DNA from: Henricia sp. BOLD:AAB3569
Lineage: Eukaryota; Echinodermata; Asteroidea; Spinulosida; Echinasteridae
NCBI GenBank assembly: GCA_037783545.1
Contig: JBBELK010000011.1
Coordinates: forward strand, 744,001-808,000
Length of the DNA: 64,000 nucleotides
Direction: 5' to 3'
Below the pieces are notes generated by a model. That model was not told the origin of the DNA and did no database searches. It saw nothing but the letters and a program-made list of their open reading frames with translations. The translations under genes were made by a program, and so were the position numbers. Below, piece after piece: positions 47,490 to 59,446 of this stretch. How positions within the stretch are numbered: position 1 is the stretch's first letter; every line of letters starts with the position of its first letter.

Positions 47490-50400
47490 TTAGAATCTGC
47501 TGCTTGACAAAATATGCAGCGCTAACTCTTCATCATCCTGCAATGTCAATCCAGTATCCGCAGCCAAATCCTTCTTTTCGATCTTTTTCCTCTTTTTCTT
47601 GTCATTCGTTCGTTCTTCCATAATATTTCCTTTCCGTTTCTTCGGCATTTCATCATCAATATCTAATTTTGTCTTTTTCTTTTTGGTCTTTTTCTTCGGT
47701 GTGGTTTCGACCTCCTGATCTGTTCCGCTCTCGTCGGCATATTTGTCAGGGTCAGGGAGCGTATCGGGGTCAAAGGGCACGTAGTCATCCCCTTGGTCAA
47801 GTGTTACACCGACATCATCGTCCTGCCAAGAGAAACACACATTAAGTATTGAAAGATTGTTTCATTTTCTTTCAACCAACCAACCTGGGATCGATTTCAC
47901 CAACGTTAAGACGTGTTCAATGCGTCTTAATTCTCATACCAATGTCCCAAGTTAAGAATGACCCTTCCTAAGACGCGTCTTAACACTTTGTAAAATCGGC
48001 CCCTGGTCATGTACTTAAATCAAGTAACGGGTCTCACCAGTTCGTACAAATTATCAACTAACCACTGGGACCTGGGATCGATTTTACAAAAGTTAAGACT
48101 ACACCATTATTATTATTATCTTTTTGGTAAAAATGCAGATAAACGTCTAAGACTTACTTCTTCGTCGTCTTCTTCTTTGCGTCTTCTTGAAAACCTTCTT
48201 CTCCCCTCCTTTGCTTTTAGTCTCTCAGCCTAAACGAAGGAAAAGAAATTACAACCTCCAAGTAAAACAAAATCAGCACAGGACAAAGAAAAACTACCAG
48301 GCAAATTGTGACAAAAATATCCCTTGAATGTTAAGACATTTTCCCACATAGATAAGCCTCAAGTCCTCTCCTCTGTACGTCCGCCATCCAGTGCCGTGAG
48401 CTGTGCGTTTTGTGATGATGATAAGCTGTTACATTATGTTGTCACTTCGAACAATTTTGCGCATTTATTGTAAGCTTGCGTCGCCTGTGTACGCGAAGGG
48501 GGCGCGTTGTGCGCTGTTCGATTTAACAAGAAGACAAAGCGCCCAGTTCATGGCAGTGGATGGCCCCCAGTAATGGCGGAGGTGCAGGGAAGGAATCCTA
48601 AGCAACCAGATTCGTCTATACGTTGCTTGCAAAGGGTACTTCCAAAAAAGCACTGACTTGTTTCCACTGGAGTCACGATTTATTGCAACCATGAGCAGCG
48701 TACAAAGTCAAAAGATGTACCTTATGCTTAGCTCTGATGCGTTCCCTGAATGCCCGTTTGTCATACTGATCTTCTTGTCTCATCCATTCTTTGGCCTTCT
48801 CGATGTCAATACCGCCCCCTATTGGTTGCTCATTGTCAGGTACGATGGTTCGCTGGACAGGGGGCCACTGCTGCACAACCTACAAGTACGATTTGATCAC
48901 ATGATCAAATAAATGTACAGACATTCATGTACTTATCTGTATGAAATAATTATTTTCCCAACGTCATTTGCAAACATGAATGCATTTAATTTTAAAGGCA
49001 GTATATATGATTGGTATCTCGAAAATCAGAAATGTTCACAGATTTACGCCTAACTTACACAATATTACATGATGACCGTAGAAAACTTCCCCTGAAATGG
49101 TTTTGTCGGAAGTGCTATAGTCTTTGAGAAATGAGCAAAAGAAAAAGTTTTCGTCTCATGAGACGAAAATTCAATTCGCCCCAAAACCATTTCGCCCAAG
49201 TGCCATTTCACCCCAAACCAATTCGCCCGAGTGGCATTTCGCCCCAAATCACTTCGTCCAAACACTACATTGCCCAAATGCCACTTCGCCCCATAACCAC
49301 TTTGTGCACAGGCCGTGGTTCAGGGCGAAATGGTTCAGGGCGAAGTGGTTTTGGGGCAAAATGACTGCAAACCAATTTTTGACTGTTTTCTCGAAAGTTA
49401 GACGAAGTACGGAGTTGGTTTTTGCTCAGGTTGGTTTTAATCATGCATATCTTCAATCACACAAGGGGATAAAACTATTTGAAACAGTTTACCAATCATG
49501 TATACTATCTTTAACTGTCCCTTCTTTATTTGCATACATTAATAATCCATTACCTGGCCTTCGTCATCAAATACTTTCTTAGTATTGACAAGTATCTTCA
49601 TGCGGCGTAGTTTCTTAGCTTGGGCCGCTTTGCTTAGCGGTTTCTTAGATTTTCTTTGTTTAGATTCCTCCACTGTTTCGTCAACAGGATCTCTATGCTT
49701 CTGGAAAATAAATTTACAAAAAGATAGCACAATGATAAATTCCACAAAAGTTAAGACAAGTTTGATGCGTCCTAATTCCCATACTAATGTCCATTCCTAA
49801 GACGCGTCTAAGCATTTTGTGAAATCAGCCCCTTGTCATGTATTTAAATCAAGTAACAGGTCTCACCAGTTAGTACGAATTATCAACTAACCACTGAGAC
49901 CTGGGACTGATTTCACAAAAGTTAAGGAAAGTTCAATGTGTCCTAATTCTCATACCAACGTCCCAAGATAAGGAGAGTGACCCCTCCTAAGACGCGTCTT
50001 AACGCTTAGTGAGATTGGCCCCAGAACATTATTACTGTAACAAAATCAACTGAAAATAGATTTAGTGTCGGTATACATGTTACGTATAAAACTCGGCCTG
50101 TGAGAGTACCTGTTTATCCTGTGCGATGCCAAAAACATCTTTCTTTTTCACAATGAGGAAATCCTCTTCCCCGTCCCCATCTCCTCCCAAGAACGCAACT
50201 CCTTCCGGCTTCTCCGAGTGCTCATTCCCAGAATCCCCTTCTGAGCTTAATTCTGATTGGCCAGAATTATCGTCAAGATCACGTCTGCTTTTTCCCTGTG
50301 CGCCTTTCTTTCCAGCGACAATTCCCAAGTCGTTATCCACTTTCGAGTCATCTTCTAACAACGTTCTTTTCTTTTTTGAGACGACAGTTTCATTTCTCAA

Positions 50401-53400
50401 TGAAACCACCTTTGATTTCTTATCGCCACCAACACTTGCTTGCACTTTTCCACATTCCTCCATATGTCCTTCCCGTTTTCCTTCCATCCGTTTAATTTCT
50501 TTATCTTCAAGCAAATCTTCCTTCGATCTCAGCTTGATATTTGCTCCATCTTTCGTTCTTCCAGACGCAGTAGACTTTAACTTTTCCACGATGGCATCGA
50601 ATCCATCACTAGCCATTTCATTTGTGTCGATTTGCTCTTCCATGACTAAGTCTGGGCCTCTCCTATGCTGTTTCAGAACTGGTCACACAATGACATTATC
50701 ACACCAAGGTGCCAATTCAAAGACAAAATAGAGAAATTAATGCTCTAGCACAGTCATAAATGACCATTTGTGGCCCATTCTGGGGAAATGAGTTAAATGT
50801 TGGACAGCCTGGGACACATTTTCGCAACTGTAACTAGAAATTAAAAGGGACATTCAGTCTCGATAAAATGGGAAAATACAACAGAAATTCAGGACGGTAC
50901 CCAGGGATTCCAGGTGGTGCCCAGGTACTGCCTAGAATTCCCGTTGTTTTGTTTTTAAATCTTAAGTAGCCTGGATTTCGCCAGATTTCTGCTTAGTCGG
51001 AAAAACTTTTTATAGATTGTGCTACATCCGACAATCTTCAGAGCAGTGGCCGATATCATGAAGCGCTATGATCCTTCGTAAACCAGAGCTATGAATCTGT
51101 GAATAAAATCTCTTATTAGAATGCACATTTCACACCTGTTTTAACTGTTGAGTCTTTATCGCTTCTGCTCTGGCCTTCGGACCGTTCCCGGTTCTTGGCA
51201 TGTTTCTGTCGTTTTATCATTTCTTGTTCTTCTTTCCTCTTGTTTGCCCGCTGCAGGAACCGGACTCGAGGAGCAATGGCAAGACCTAAGGAACTGGGAA
51301 AAATAAGAAGCCAAAATATCAAAAAGAAGCATAACATGGCTCCAGACCACATTCAACAACTAACAACACCTTATATTTCAGTGCATCAGCTGCGATCTAG
51401 TGATGAAAGCCTACTGAGCGTACCACAATGAACACTGTAGGCAGGAGATAACAACCTTGCTAAGCTCACGTGATGGCCAATCCCAATCAGTGAGGAACAA
51501 CTGCACTACCGTGATTCGAGACCACCGGTTGACTTCATAGCTCAATTGGTAGGGCGTCTGCACGTTCAGCAGAAGGTTCGCGGTTCGAATCCCAGTGGAG
51601 CCAAGTTGTTTTTTACAGCATCTAGATTTCCTAAACTCATGGACATTTGTCCACATTTGTATAGAATTAATTCACCCCGGCGGTCCCTGGGTCATTATAC
51701 CCCAAAAAAATCACTCATTCATAAAAAAAAAAGACGACGAAAACCAAGAAATTGGGGATTGGTGCCATAAAACACAGCTAGAGCTAAAATTATTTCCTAT
51801 CTTTGCAAATTCATCTCTTAATCTCCAGCCTCGTCTTGCTAAATCAATACAAACTGACCAATCTAGAGTACGTACAAGGAGTATTTTTCCAGCGGTAGTT
51901 GGTTGACATCAAAAACCTTTTTGTCCTTCATGAGGTAGACTGACTTGATGTAGTTGATGAAGCATCGTTGGGCCGATTCCTTTAACTCTTGGCTCCCAGC
52001 GCAGAGTGACATAAGCTTCTTCTGGGTGCTTAGCTTACGGTTGGGATTCACGCTAAGCATGGAATAACAAAAACAAAAAGAGTTGTTTAAAACACAAACG
52101 GCTACTAACTGGTTGGGGGGCCGTCGAAAGTTGTCAACATTTGCGCAGTTCTACAGAGCGTAGTATTTTTCAAGACCCCCTCCCTCCCCCAAAAATACTA
52201 TTTATCAATGTTTTTTTGTCACTACCGTGAAATGTCAACATTTTACAGTGCATGTAATAATGGTAACAGCGCCTTGAGCACCCTGCAGGGTGGATATGTG
52301 CGCTATACAAATCTAATCATTATTATTATTATTATTATGTAAAGTCCTACGCGGCCCTCGACTCCCCCGCTTTGTAGAACCGTGAAAATGTTGACAACTT
52401 TGGACAGCCCCTTACCAACATACATGTACAGGACCTGTAGAAAAATCAGAGGCCTCACATTTTTGACATTAGCAGAGGATTTCTTTTTGTTCCAGTATGT
52501 GGATTGGGTTCTCAGTCCCTGCTTGATTCCCTGGGTTTTCCCTATACAGAATTGTGTAGGGGTTTTCCTCCCACCTCTAAAACTGATCATTTCGATTGAC
52601 TTCTCTTTACGTTTCTTCAGGCTTACGAGCAACAGTGCCTCGGGCACTTTTGAGGAATCCTTGGTTTCAGTACCAGAAATAATTAATAACAGAAAACCAA
52701 ATAAATAAACATAACTGACTTGATTTTCTGGATGGGTATTTTCCGGTCCTGGAGTTGTTTGATCATTTCGTCTTCCTCTGACGGCAGCAGGATGAGCAAC
52801 GATTCGCCTCCCTGCTCGTATCGTGCCGTTCGGCCAACGCGGTGGATGTATGTACTAGCGTCTTCAGGACAGTCCAGTTGTAGCACCCAGTTGACTGATG
52901 GGAAATCTAGGGGCGAAAAAGGAAGACAATAGATCCTTTCCACTGGCAGCCATTTTATAATTTAATTGTTACAATAGGTCCACAAAGTGCCTACTCATGC
53001 ATGATGCATGGTGACAATGTGACTGCCCCCAATGGCCGCCATGCAAACGGATTATATCTGGTATGATGCCTTATCAATATTGAAATTAAACAAATTAAAC
53101 AAATAAACATGGGATGACAGACAAATTATACGGTCCTCATCAAGATTCGAACCCGAGACCTCCGACTCTGCAGGCAGATGCTCTACCAGCTGAGCTATGA
53201 GACACAGTGGTATACTCAGTCCCTCAGGTTTTCCCCCAAGACCTCTGACACACCAGGTAGATGCTCTACCAGCTTAGCTATGAGGCACAGTGGTATACTC
53301 CCTCAGGTTTTCCCCCAAGAACCCAATTTGGTAAGGGGTTGTTTTCTCTAAATAGAAGTCCCAAAAAGATAATCTGATGCTGAAAAATATTACAAATAGT

Positions 53401-56400
53401 AGCCAATTTTCCTGGATTTTGTGGAAAACACCTGAAAAATAAGTGCATCTCCCGACTTCAGACACATAGTTGTCTTACCGAGTCCCCTTGCAGCGATATC
53501 AGTAGCAAACAGTACAGCTGCATCACGTTTACAGAACTCATCATAAATAGCCACTCTACGCAGCTGATGGAGCGTACCGTACAGCGCCATGACGGTGGTG
53601 CCTGGGTGCAAAGCGCAGAAGACTTCAAAGGTGTATTTCACCTGCAAGAGTCAATAAACATCACTATCAAGCAAACATTATAATATTGTGAACATCACAC
53701 AACAAAGAATGAACACACAAACAAGTCTTTGTTGAAGTTCATTTGAATAGCTTGTGACTTGAATTAAGACCCAGGGACTTGTGGTGAATTGTGAGGACTT
53801 GTGATAGACTTGTGATAGATTTGACTACAGAGATACAGAGATACAATGTTGACTGTCACATCAGCTGGCTCTACCCCACCCCCGCCCCTATCCTGTCCTT
53901 CCCCACCCCCACTTCCTTCCCCTCTCCCTCATTTCGTATTGAATTTAATATCGACCTACCTGTTTACAACTGGCCATGAAAACCAGAATCTTGTGCTTGG
54001 TGTGGTTTCGGATGAAGGAGTACAGTAGGTCTAATTTCTGTTCAAGTTCACAAACGACAAAGCTCTGCCAAAAAGAAAATGAAGACATTCAGTAAATTTG
54101 TACACCACCGCAAGTTAAACTATCCTGACTAAATCTTGAAATGCCTTGTATACTTTTTATGGCATTTGTTTTCTGCTGGGGCCAATTTCATAAAGCTGTT
54201 TAGCAGGGGAAAAATGCTTAATACAAAATATACTTGCTTTGAAAAAATGGCTTAGCAGTCCAAATTGTACGTGATGTGCATTACAATTGACTGGTGTTCT
54301 GCTATTCTTGCTAAGAACACAAGTTGACATACAATTTTGACTGACAAGTCATCTTCGCAAAGCAAGTAAATTCTGCATTAACAGCTTTATAAAATTGGCC
54401 TTAGCTGAAAACAAATGCCATAAAAAGTATACAAGTCATTTCAAGACCCTTTATGAAATTATCCTCTGTTCACCTGTTCAAGCTGTGCTGGTGTGCTGTA
54501 CTCATGGTGTTGATGAACAGCGATGTATTTGGGATCCTTCAAACTTAATCTTGCTAGATCACGTACAGACCTGAGAATGGACAACAAAGAGGCAAATGAT
54601 TTAGGAGACGTCCAAAGTTGTCAACATTTTCACGGTGCTACAAAGAGTAGGAAGGGGGAGAGGGGAGAGGGGAGAGGGGAGAGGGGAGAGGGGAGAGGGG
54701 GGGGGGGAGGGGGGGGGGGGGAGAGGGGAGGGGAGGGGGGGGGGGGGGTTGTGGGGGGTGGGGTGTGCCACATATGACTTTACATGCACTGTAAAATGTT
54801 GACATTTCATGGTAGTGACAAAAATGTTAAGTAGTATTTCAGGGGGAAGGAGGGGGTTCTTGAAAAATACTACTCTCTGTAGAACTGTGAAAATGTTGAC
54901 AACTTTAGACGGCCTCTTGGTGTCTAAATTATTTACTTGAAATGTGTCGTTAGTTGTGGTTAGCTTGTGGAATAAACCATGCAAGTGTTTAACTGAAAAC
55001 ACAAGAACAAATATTTAATTCCTCACTTGGTCTGAGTTGCTGAAAAGAGCAATGTCTGTCTTTCTATGGGAAGATTTTCAAAGATGGCGTTCATCGTCTT
55101 CTCAAATCCGAGATCTAAAATCCGATCGGCCTCGTCCAGAACTGAGACAATATTAAAAACAAAGAAGTTGTCAAATGAAATCTCAATAAGACAAAATCTT
55201 GATGATGAAACTTGTTTTGAAGGATTTGAAGCTTTAAAAGGGAATAACTTTCCCTTTTCAAACATATTCTAATAGCTCAGTGTATTTTGGAGAACATAAA
55301 AAACTTAATTGCGATCCCTGTTGCGAAATTATTTGAACCGGCCATTGAACACCGGCTAGCTCGGTGGTCGAGTAGTTAAGACATCTGCCTCGTTTGCAGG
55401 AGGTCGTGGGTTTGAGTCCCACCCGAGCACGCTATGAAGTTTTTCATAGTGTCTCGGGAAAGCACCGAGTATACAGTGTTAATAATGACATTGGATAAGG
55501 GCAAAACAAACCCTAATTAACATAAAAAACTCTGATGAAGTTCTGTTACATTTCTTCTTAGGGATCACTAACAGTGAACAGCGCCCTCATCTGACAGAAT
55601 TTAGAAAGTATGTAAATATTCAGTGCATAAGCATGCACAGCATGCCATATTATTTGAATATATACCAAACGCAACATTCCACAACACGTGGAAAAATATT
55701 TGCTTGGTTACAGGGTATAGACCAATCTGGTAACTAAGGTCTCCTTCCCTGTATATAGCTGGGGGCGTCCAGCGCATGGACTGTGCGTTTTGTGTTGCTG
55801 TTAGAACGAAAAGCTCCCATCCATTACATGCACGCGAAGCGCCCCCTTCCTGTGCACACGAGGCGCCCCCTTCGCGTACACACAACCCCAGGCTACAAAG
55901 AGGTGCAACTTGTTCGAAGTAAACAAATGCAGCTTCAGAAACAGCAAAAACATGGCTCCCATCCATTACATGCACGCGAAGCGCCCCCTTCCTGTGCACA
56001 CGAGGCGCCCCCTTCGCGTACACAACCCCAGGCTACAAAGAGGTGCAACTTGTTCGAAGTAAACAAATGCAGCTTCAGAAACAGCAAAAACATGCAGTTC
56101 ATTCAGTGGAAGCCCCGCAGCTATGGCGGATATACAGGGAAGGAGACCTTAGTTACCGGATTGGTGTATACAACATTACCGAGTGTAAATTTGTAAGTTT
56201 GTCCACCAAAGAAATTATCCTACAAAATACATGCACCGTCTGGTGCGCTTTGTTTACAAACACATACATTATCAATCTGAGAACACAACACATCAGTTTC
56301 TCGCTGATGAGGCTAACGAGTTTTGTAATCTGTTATGGGGAAATATACTCAAGAAACCACACACTTACTCCACGAGTAAGTGCCCCAACGTAAGAGGCTC

Positions 56401-57319
56401 TAACTGAAGCTTGAGAAGATTTCCTCTCGTCTACTTTGAACAGATTACTGAAGAACAGAGCTCATATATTCTTGCTGTTTTATTGTTGATATTTATTTAA
56501 AATTAAAAACAAAATCTTGTAATCTATATTTATTTATTAAACTTTATTTCAAGAGGGTGACCCTTACAGCTAAAAAGCTGACTTTGAAGGGGCCCTAAAA
56601 AAATTTCATCTATGGTTCTCAGCAACATTTCCTGCAATTTTTGAGAAAATCTGAATTATAAAATGTTTGGTCAAATATTATACATTTCCTAAGGGGTTAG
56701 TCCAGCAATTTTTCTCAAAATTGGCCACAATGCATAGTTCCGAGATTGCCCAGTTAACCCCGCCCCTTAGATATTGTTGCTATGTGCTCACAAGCCATCG
56801 CCAAAAAATGGCGACACAACGTACAAAGCAACGGGAATCTGCATGGAAAGCACAGATTCATTAGAGAAAACTCAAAGGTATTTATGTTTTAGGGTCGACA
56901 GTTACCGTAGCACACACTGAGCGAAGGGCTAGTAATGCAGGGATGACATATATTCATAAAAATGCGCTTTCCTACCTTTGAACAGCGAATCGCCCGACAT
57001 TGAAACCAAAATTCACAAGGTCACTGGCGCACACAACATACAAACTGTATGGGCAGAAAATCGCGTGATTGTGTAATGATTGCATCACTTTGACCTATGT
57101 GGGCGCCGTCTGCTAGCTCTGTTGTGATTGGTCGGCGGGTTCGGCTTGATTGACAGGTCGGAACTATGCATTGACTTTATGATTTGACTATTACTTACCC
57201 AGCATTTGTAGATTAGAGCAGTCAAGGCCCATGGCCTGGTCGAGATGCTGCAGAAATCTTCCTGGGGTACATACAACAATGTTAGTGCGGCTAATTCTCT
57301 CCATTTCACTCTTTACGTC
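47490..57319 (-). CDS. DDX10: DDX10 DEAD-box RNA helicase, 3' part (13 exons)
   Basis: Exons are 57319-57199, 55141-55027, 54570-54474, 54064-53960, 53641-53479, 52906-52720, 52052-51876, 51293-51136, 50651-50110, 49700-49554, 48879-48721, 48229-48158 and 47822-47490. All phases agree and give 791 residues to the stop. Numbering from the first visible exon, helicase motifs are TPGR (motif Ib), LDEAD at 42-46, SAT at 74-76, [10 protein letters not shown] at 192-201 and HRVGRTAR at 222-229. Then come the DDX10-specific [28 protein letters not shown], a long charged region, [20 protein letters not shown] and the basic/acidic tail ending EELALHIL. The N-terminal ~200 residues, including the Q motif and Walker A, are beyond the right edge. 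DDX10/Dbp4 releases U14 snoRNA during 18S rRNA maturation in the nucleolus. The acceptor of the ninth exon is ambiguous (50651 or 50645, both in frame). Confidence 0.96.
47884..48097. repeat. 190-bp repeat family, locus 3
   Basis: It begins CCTGGGATCGATTTCACCAA, contains CCTAAGACGCGTCTTAAC and GGTCTCACCAG, and restarts with CCTGGGATCGATTTTACAAA at about 48070. It lies in the last DDX10 intron. Confidence 0.8.
48460..48650. repeat. Relative of the 55716-56170 element
   Basis: It shares GTACGCGAAGGGGGCGC and a CAGGGAAGGA...TAGTAACCAGATTGG-like end with 55716-56170. It is a degenerate copy in a DDX10 intron. Confidence 0.5.
48992..49514. mobile_element. 523-bp MITE-like element, copy 1 (DDX10 intron)
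   Basis: TTAAAGGCAGTATATATGAT on the left is mirrored by ATCATGTATACTATCTTTAA. The interior is an array of TTCGCCC / GGGCGAA octamers flanking CACTTTGTGCACAGGCCGTG. It is about 90% alike to 60313-60826 by eye. Confidence 0.8.
49743..50023. repeat. 190-bp repeat family, locus 4
   Basis: About one and a half units, with AAAGTTAAG...CAAGTTTGATGCGTCC, CCTAAGACGCGTC, AACCACTGAGACCTGGGA and a second CCTAAGACGCGTCTTAACGC. It lies between two DDX10 exons. Confidence 0.8.
51465..51715 (+). mobile_element. tRNA-derived SINE (family A), intact copy
   Basis: The head folds roughly as a tRNA: acceptor-like GACTTCA/TGGAGCC, A box TAGCTCAATTGGTAGG, a TCTGC...GCAGA anticodon stem and B box GGTTCGAATCCC. 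Position 33 is C where tRNAs have U, and the T stem is mismatched, so it is not a working tRNA. A tail of about 110 bp follows. Other copies are at 27617-28003 and 62265-62520. Confidence 0.78.
52255..52340 (+). mobile_element. SINE fragment (family C) with ATT tail
   Basis: It contains CAGCGCCTTGAGCACCCTGC, then GTGCGCTATACAAATCTAAT and an ATT triplet run. It is the inverted counterpart of the 11283 end. Confidence 0.65.
52930..53060. mobile_element. Element of the 'AATAGATC...GCCAT' family, copy
   Basis: It shares ATAGGTCCACAAAGTGCCTA and GGTGACAATGTGACTGCC with 58345-58465, and ends in an inverted-type GGCCGCCATGCAAA. Confidence 0.55.
53135..53325 (-). repeat. Two tandem tRNA-like units (SINE family E)
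   Basis: On the minus strand ATAGCTCAGCTGGTAGAGCA is followed by a CTGCAGA anticodon-type loop and GGTTCGAATCTTG, as in a tRNA-Cys-like head. A second degenerate head lies about 80 bp away. It matches 13245-13395, and a fragment of the same family is at 59695-59750. Confidence 0.68.
54134..54447. mobile_element. Palindromic element with TCTTGAAATG ends
   Basis: TCTTGAAATGCCTTGTATAC on the left is mirrored by GTATACAAGTCATTTCAAGA. GGCCAATTTCATAAAGCTGT and its complement form inner arms, so two inverted families look nested or fused. It lies between two DDX10 exons. Confidence 0.78.
54650..54757. repeat. GAGGGG microsatellite and G-run tract
   Basis: Seven GAGGGGA units lead into several G9-G12 runs in a DDX10 intron. 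The flanks contain inverted GTTGTCAACATTTTCAC / GTGAAAATGTTGAC copies (54618 and 54890), so the tract sits inside an older element. Its length is probably unreliable. Confidence 0.88.
55350..55520 (+). mobile_element. tRNA-derived SINE (family D), copy 1
   Basis: The Ser/Leu-like head TCGGTGGTCGAGTAGTTAAG and B box GGGTTTGAGTCCC are followed by a tail with GAGCACGCTATGAAG. A second copy is at 58140-58320. Confidence 0.72.
55716..56170. mobile_element. Foldback element with internal 142-bp duplication
   Basis: TATAGACCAATCTGGTAACT on the left is mirrored by AGTTACCGGATTGGTGTATA. Inside, 55813-55954 is repeated almost exactly at 55955-56094 (unit GCTCCCATCCATTACATGCA...). It lies in the DDX10 intron between the first two visible exons. 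Confidence 0.82.
56731..57171. mobile_element. Inverted-repeat element next to DDX10 exon
   Basis: ATGCATAGTTCCGA and TCGGAACTATGCAT bracket 440 bp that ends about 28 bp from a DDX10 exon. The interior is otherwise unrecognised. Confidence 0.55.
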
Positions 57320-58139
57320 CTAAATGACAAAAAAAAGAAAAGAAACAATTTAAGTTGAGGTCAAGACTTTTGCTGTGACATCCCAAGCTCCCCTGTGTTA
57401 CACTGATGTATTTTTTCCTGCCGATTATAGTTTGTTTCAAAGATTCAGTGTTCATCTTAACCCCTGTACTGTTTCAAAAGATTCATTGTTTACCCCTGTA
57501 CTGTTTCAAAAGATTCATTGTTCATCTTAACCTTGGTACTGTAGGTCTTAAGTGAGAAAAAAAAATTAATAAAAAAGAGACAAGCAAATAGGAAAAACCT
57601 AGAAAAGCTTAGAAAATTAGTCGGGGCTGAAAAGTAGCCAAATTCACATGCTGGTCCAAAGGGGATTCGAACCTGGGCCACAGAGTGGGAAAGTAAAAAA
57701 TATGCAATGTGCTAGCCTTGATAAAAATGATCTTTCCTTGAACTGTAAAAGGGTAGACATTTTTGGCAGTCAGGCCTAGGGGCGCACTTATAGGCACTTT
57801 GACTGGAGCCTTAAGGACTAACCTCGTTGATAAAGGGTGGTCTTGAAACTTAAACAGTCATTTTATATCAACCTTGGCTGTTTAAAATGATAAATAAAGT
57901 GGGAAGCATGGTCATAGCCTGGGTGGCACCTGCCCCTAATCCTGGTTAGATTATTGTAAGGATGAGAAACCCTCTTTTAACCAACTGATTGACAAGCCAA
58001 AGGCTGTGGTCTTTCTTTTTTGGGAATTTTATTGTGAGAATGGTACATATACACACTTTTTGTGGCCAAGTTATACGACCTCTAATATTTAATATAATTA
58101 CAGTTGGCTGCTGTAGGATATTCGAACCCCCAATTCGGC

Positions 58140-58320
58140 ACTAGCCAGCTTGGTGGTCAAGTGGTTAAGACATCTGCCTACTATGCAGAAGGTCGTGGGT
58201 TCGAGACCCACCCGAGCACGTTATGAGTTTTTTGTATTTTCTCAGGATAAACACCTCATGTATAGTGTATACTGCATTGTGTATGGGAAACTCATCCTAA
58301 CAGGTTACCGGTATATAGAC
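58140..58320 (+). mobile_element. tRNA-derived SINE (family D), copy 2
   Basis: The head TTGGTGGTCAAGTGGTTAAG, then GCCTACTATGCAGAAGG and B box GGGTTCGAGACCC. The tail resembles that at 55350-55520. Confidence 0.72.
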
Positions 58321-58344
58321 CCTATGCACTAGCGCCATGACAGG

Positions 58345-58465
58345 GGGCAGTTTTGTATTGAAATAACGTGACAATAGATCCACAAAGTGCCTACTCGTGC
58401 ACGACGTACGGTGACAATGTGACTGCCGCCTGTCATGGCTGCCCTTGCAAAAAGTCTATTGCTAT
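58345..58465. mobile_element. Element of the 'AATAGATC...GCCAT' family, copy
   Basis: It shares ATAGATCCACAAAGTGCCTA and GGTGACAATGTGACTGCC with 52930-53060. The ends GCCATGAC and GTCATGGC are inverted. Confidence 0.6.
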
Positions 58466-58854
58466 TTGAACTGGAATTAATTTTTTTTGCTAAAAACAGT
58501 CTGTTTTAGCAGACAATTTAGACTATTTTTTAGGCTGCTTTTTAGTACATTATCTGATCATGCCCCACATTGTACATTCATTGTCCTTGTTGGCTCTATT
58601 GTAAGGCCTTCTACTTCCACCCTAAGGCCATCTATTCCATCTGAGTGGCCTCTAAGCTAATTATCAACCATCACATCTTGGAGGTTACAGCAAGGACCCA
58701 CAGTAAGGAGTCTGCTCTTCCTCATGCTTCATCAGGAGGTCTCAGCGTGAAATCAACCAGTAACATGCAAAGATACAAGGCCAATTAGGAGAAACAAAAA
58801 CCAAAATAGTTTTCCATAAATAAACATTCCAAAATCTATCATGTACCTGTACAA

Positions 58855-59446
58855 TGTACACTCGACCAAAAAAGTTCTGTCACCAGTAAGACATTTGTAG
58901 ATATTTATTATGAAATTGGATTTAATGTAGGAAAATAATATATCAAATTTTAGCTGAACATATCACTCAAAGGAATAGAGCTCAACGGAGTCCATGATGG
59001 CAAGCTTCACGGAACAGGAATGCAACAAAGGAGTGTGGGGTCAGAATGAAAAACACCAAAAAACAACGATGTCAACTTTATTGCACTCAAGCAAGGGGAG
59101 TTACAGTTCAGTATTTTGCTTCCACCATACCTAATGCAATGGCAGGATTCAGATTGGACAATCTAACCATTTTGATTTGGATGTTTTTGACAAGACATTG
59201 ATAAATCCAAACTCCCTTAAAAATTGCCCAAATCACAAGTTGCATTGTTCTTTGGTGTTTTTTATTCTGACCCCACACTCCTTTGTTGCATTCCTGTTCA
59301 GTGAAGCTTGCCATCATGATCTCTCTTGAGTTCTATTCCTTTGAGGTATATGTTCAGCTAAAATTTGATATATTATTTTCCTACATTAAATCCAATTTAA
59401 TAATAAATATCTATAAATTACAGAACTTTTTTGGTCGAGTATACAT
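58855..59446. mobile_element. Large foldback: about 215-bp arms, 160-bp centre
   Basis: Arms 58855-59069 and 59232-59446 are inverted copies with scattered mismatches. Matching blocks include GGAATGCAACAAAGGAGTGT, TAGCTGAACATAT and CTCGACCAAAAAAGTTCTGT. There is no open frame of note. It lies in a DDX10 intron. Confidence 0.88.

Noticed and set aside
50110..50643. Independent gene starting at the ATG at 50643 (minus)
   Set aside because: The frame, splice sites and charged composition fit an internal DDX10 exon joined in phase to its neighbours.
50126..50731. 201-residue Ser/Pro/Phe-rich plus-strand frame
   Set aside because: It is the complement of a large acidic/basic DDX10 exon, whose codon bias opens the opposite strand.
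51534..51605. Functional tRNA gene (Asn-like loop)
   Set aside because: Position 33 is C, the T stem is mispaired, a fixed tail follows, and the same unit occurs three times; it is a SINE head.
53155..53210. Functional tRNA-Cys (minus)
   Set aside because: The A and B boxes are good, but the acceptor ends do not pair and the unit recurs as a degenerate dimer at 13245.
55354..55428. Functional tRNA-Ser or tRNA-Leu gene
   Set aside because: The head resembles a tRNA, but stems are imperfect and a shared tail with the 58140 copy marks it as SINE.
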